A stretch of 6,160 nt of DNA, from positions 1-6,160 of the forward strand of contig QMTB01000094.1 in NCBI GenBank assembly GCA_003649845.1, in the 5' to 3' direction. A program made the translations under genes and the position numbers. Positions 3,888 to 6,160 of this stretch are shown here, piece after piece. Origin of the DNA: Thermoplasmata archaeon. Lineage in GTDB: Archaea; Thermoplasmatota; E2; DHVEG-1. The notes beneath the pieces were generated by a model that saw nothing but the letters and a program-made list of their open reading frames with translations, had not been told where the DNA came from and did no database searches. Positions within the stretch are counted from its first letter, which is position 1. Every line of letters begins with the position of its first letter.

Positions 3888-6125
3888 CTAAAGAAACTTC
3901 CATGCCCTAGTTTCATCAATTGCATAGTTTCCAATTTCATTATATGCAACTACTTTTATTGTATGTTTAAAGAAAACTTTTTCATCCCATTTCCATGAAT
4001 AGGGTTTCTCTTCATCGCTATATCTAAGTTCATCATCTATATAGAATTCTACTCTCTCTATTCCATATATATTATCAGAAACATTAACAGTGACATCAAT
4101 TGGACCAATTATAATTGGAGTAGAAAAATCCATTATTTTTTTATTATTAAAATAGATAGCATCTCCAGGTTTTATAATATCGATACTTGGTATACTAGAA
4201 GATACTCCCTCTAATATCATAGAAGGGTCACCATAGAGGTTAAAGATGAACATATTACAGTATTCTGCATAATGATTCAAACTATAGTTGAGATTACATT
4301 TATATTTAGAATCATATAATGCTTCACCTATTTTCTCCTTTCCCTTTATCATATATCGATTAAATTCTAAGCATATAGATTCAGCACCACCTGGTATAGA
4401 AGGCCAGTTTGATGAACCATATGGTGTTCTAGTTGAACTTATAATCCCAACAGAAGCACCAAAAAATGGTTTTGTTAGTAGATCAACACCTAATCTACCC
4501 GCTGGATAAGGCTCTGGACTTCCAACTTTACAGGAAATTGCGAAGACAATAGATGGATAGTCATCATCCAAACTAGAAGAAGTACTAATAAAGTTATACC
4601 AGGCTATCTCACTTGTCTCTGGTATGTTATTCCCATCATCTCTAAACCAAACTTTTCTTGCAACTCTATTTGTCCAGCCATGAGCCGCCCAGTTAACTAC
4701 ACTATAACAGTTATTCCTCCAATCAGAGGTAAAATTTTCCTCATTCAATGGTTTCCATTTATAAACCGAGGTTTCTAATCCCTCCTGTTCGCTATAATGG
4801 CTTATTATCCAGTTATCCATAATCTCGGTTTCAATAAGATGCATACAAGTTGCTCCATCAGTAGCTGGATGCCCTTGTATTTCATCTGTGAAATAGAAGA
4901 ATGCTCCAGCATTTAAAGCATGATGTTTCCATTCACCAGTATCTTTTTCAAAAGCAACTATTTTATTGAGTGTATATATTATTCTATCTGGATCACTAGT
5001 TGGAATTCTTCCAACATATACATCTGCTAGGAAATCAGGTGCATCCTCACCATATTCTCCATATATTCCATCATCATCTAAATCCCAGGAATCCGTATCT
5101 GGAAATGACAGATCAGCATAATAGTAATCAGTTGGTATTTCACCAGCTTCTGGATCTGGAATACAATATCTCATTGGAATTGTTTTATAGTCACCCACTA
5201 GAAGTACATACTTGATACCCCATGGAAGGTAATAATTTCTAAGGAAGTTACGGATTCGCTCCGCTAGATCAACACCTTGTTGACTAGTGACTAATTCATC
5301 TGAAATAAAAACTATTTTAACATTATAACCAAGTGATTTCTTCCAACCTAGGAAATTAGAAGAATTTATAGCATCAAAGAGATCACTAGTTGTGATAATA
5401 ACATAATCATATGATTCTCTATCTTTATTTAAACTAGAGATATACAAATCTTTTATCTGCTGATAATTAATAAATAATTTTGAAGCTCCCTCATCAGCAA
5501 GATTATCTATCTTAGATTCTTCAATTTTAGGTTGAAGATACCTCTGTATAGAATAGTTAATGGTAATCCTAGCGCCATTATAATGAATGAGCAACCCCAA
5601 TCTTGGATAATAAATGAAGGGAGAAAGAGAAACTGAAGCATATAGGTATCTCCGAAGTGTACCTATACCAAGGAATCTACCCATTACGCTAGGATAAGAT
5701 TGATTTGATAGATAAGTCTCTTCTTTATTCTCTCTCCACTCTTTTTGAAGAGACTCATATTTTTGTAAATCAAGATCACCTAGAGGGATAATAGGGGGAG
5801 TGGATATAATATTGTATACTCCTGGTAGCTGAGTGGCATTTAAACCCTCAATAGTGATAGATTCTACTTTAGCATCAGGTGGAAGAGCAATCAAAACTTT
5901 CTTCGAAGGAAGAAGGGGTTTACCAGGAATTATTAGATAGTTAAAACCTTTCATCTCGATCTTTTGCCCATCACTGCTATTAACAATTCGATAATCCTCT
6001 GGAAATGGTATTGAAATAACAAGTTTTTTATTTAAATCTCCAGAAACTTTGCCTGCTAGGTTGTTTATCTCTATTCCACTAAAGATTAAAACAACGATTA
6101 ACAGTAGAGATATATTTTTCTTCAT
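3888..6125 (-). CDS. Secreted gingipain-type cysteine protease (peptidase family C25) with Ig-like C-terminal domain
   Basis: This 745-residue predicted extracellular endopeptidase has four parts. Residues 1-24 are a signal peptide (MKKN, then hydrophobic SLLLIVVLIFSG). Residues 30-225 resemble the C25 propeptide (PGKPLLPSKKVLIALPPDAK, 67-86). Residues 235-640 are the catalytic domain: YDYVIITTSDL (239-249), LLVGDYKTIPMR (308-319), TDYYYADL (332-339), an Asp-rich, possibly calcium-binding stretch (347-361) and DFLADVYVGRIP (364-375). Last is an Ig-like domain, about 670-741 (VEFYIDDEL, PYSWKWD, HTIKVVAYNEIGNY). The likely catalytic dyad is His482 in NWAAHGW and Cys532 in FAISCKVG. The ATG at 6125 is chosen over an in-frame TTG at 6143 because GGGAGAG lies 9 nt before the ATG, and the TTG start would include that site in the protein. 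No C-terminal membrane anchor or type IX sorting domain is seen, so the protein is probably released. It may process surface proteins or feed on peptides; the target is unknown. Confidence 0.9.
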   Translation of the reverse strand: MKKNISLLLIVVLIFSGIEINNLAGKVSGDLNKKLVISIPFPEDYRIVNSSDGQKIEMKGFNYLIIPGKPLLPSKKVLIALPPDAKVESITIEGLNATQLPGVYNIISTPPIIPLGDLDLQKYESLQKEWRENKEETYLSNQSYPSVMGRFLGIGTLRRYLYASVSLSPFIYYPRLGLLIHYNGARITINYSIQRYLQPKIEESKIDNLADEGASKLFINYQQIKDLYISSLNKDRESYDYVIITTSDLFDAINSSNFLGWKKSLGYNVKIVFISDELVTSQQGVDLAERIRNFLRNYYLPWGIKYVLLVGDYKTIPMRYCIPDPEAGEIPTDYYYADLSFPDTDSWDLDDDGIYGEYGEDAPDFLADVYVGRIPTSDPDRIIYTLNKIVAFEKDTGEWKHHALNAGAFFYFTDEIQGHPATDGATCMHLIETEIMDNWIISHYSEQEGLETSVYKWKPLNEENFTSDWRNNCYSVVNWAAHGWTNRVARKVWFRDDGNNIPETSEIAWYNFISTSSSLDDDYPSIVFAISCKVGSPEPYPAGRLGVDLLTKPFFGASVGIISSTRTPYGSSNWPSIPGGAESICLEFNRYMIKGKEKIGEALYDSKYKCNLNYSLNHYAEYCNMFIFNLYGDPSMILEGVSSSIPSIDIIKPGDAIYFNNKKIMDFSTPIIIGPIDVTVNVSDNIYGIERVEFYIDDELRYSDEEKPYSWKWDEKVFFKHTIKVVAYNEIGNYAIDETRAWKFL

Positions 6126-6134
6126 ATCTTTTAT

Positions 6135-6141
6135 CTCTCCC
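6135..6141 (-). promoter_or_regulatory. Shine-Dalgarno site that decides the start of the C25 protease
   Basis: GGGAGAG on the minus strand lies 9 nt before the ATG at 6125. It overlaps the upstream in-frame TTG at 6143-6141 and so makes TTG unlikely as the start. Confidence 0.7.
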
Positions 6142-6145
6142 AATA

Positions 6146-6157
6146 TTTAATATATAT
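6146..6157 (-). promoter_or_regulatory. TATA-like box upstream of the C25 protease gene
   Basis: ATATATATTAAA on the minus strand is centred about 26 bp before the ATG at 6125. This distance would put the transcription start at the ATG, excluding the Shine-Dalgarno site from the mRNA, so a second box beyond the window edge is also possible. Confidence 0.35.
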
Positions 6158-6160
6158 TCA

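Noticed and set aside
4288..4509. Plus-strand open frame of 73 codons inside the protease gene
   Set aside because: It is fully antisense to the conserved C25 catalytic domain, with no start signal or recognisable protein features.
5000..5215. Plus-strand open frame of 71 codons, rich in His, inside the protease gene
   Set aside because: The histidines arise from antisense reading of the Asp-rich stretch of the protease (ATC/ATG-rich complement), so this is a shadow frame.
1..6160. Mobile element, CRISPR array, toxin-antitoxin or other defence system
   Set aside because: No transposase, integrase, regularly spaced repeats, terminal inverted repeats or defence-type proteins were seen on either strand.

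Overview
This AT-rich window (about one third G+C by eye) most likely comes from an archaeon. The signs are a densely packed gene layout, TATA-like boxes upstream of the genes, heavy use of ATA for Ile and AGA/AGG for Arg, archaeal-looking UbiA prenyltransferases, and a secreted gingipain-type (C25) protease with an Ig-like tail. The lineage is not resolved: Asgard archaea, Thermoplasmatota or another AT-rich group are possible, and a sequence search would be needed to decide.

Layout from left to right. Positions 1-459 (minus) hold the first 153 codons of a class I fructose-bisphosphate aldolase of the FbaB/DhnA type, cut by the window edge. A 95-bp gap follows, with a perfect 18-bp palindrome and a TATA-like box. 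Positions 555-1532 (minus) encode a short-chain-type L-threonine 3-dehydrogenase. A 111-bp divergent promoter region separates it from a UbiA-family membrane prenyltransferase at 1644-2663 (plus). A second UbiA paralog at 2664-3674 (minus) meets the first end to end: the two stop codons touch with no base between them, and an 8-bp inverted repeat is centred exactly on the junction. A 213-bp gap with no convincing gene follows, then a secreted C25-family cysteine protease at 3888-6125 (minus) with signal peptide, propeptide, catalytic domain and Ig-like C-terminus.

The genes do not form one obvious pathway. The aldolase (sugar phosphates) and threonine dehydrogenase (threonine catabolism) are central-metabolism genes in the same orientation. 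The two UbiA enzymes probably prenylate different acceptors, in lipid or quinone-like metabolism. The protease acts outside the cell. I found no transposon, CRISPR array, tRNA, rRNA or defence system. The most unusual structure is the symmetric, zero-gap convergent UbiA pair.
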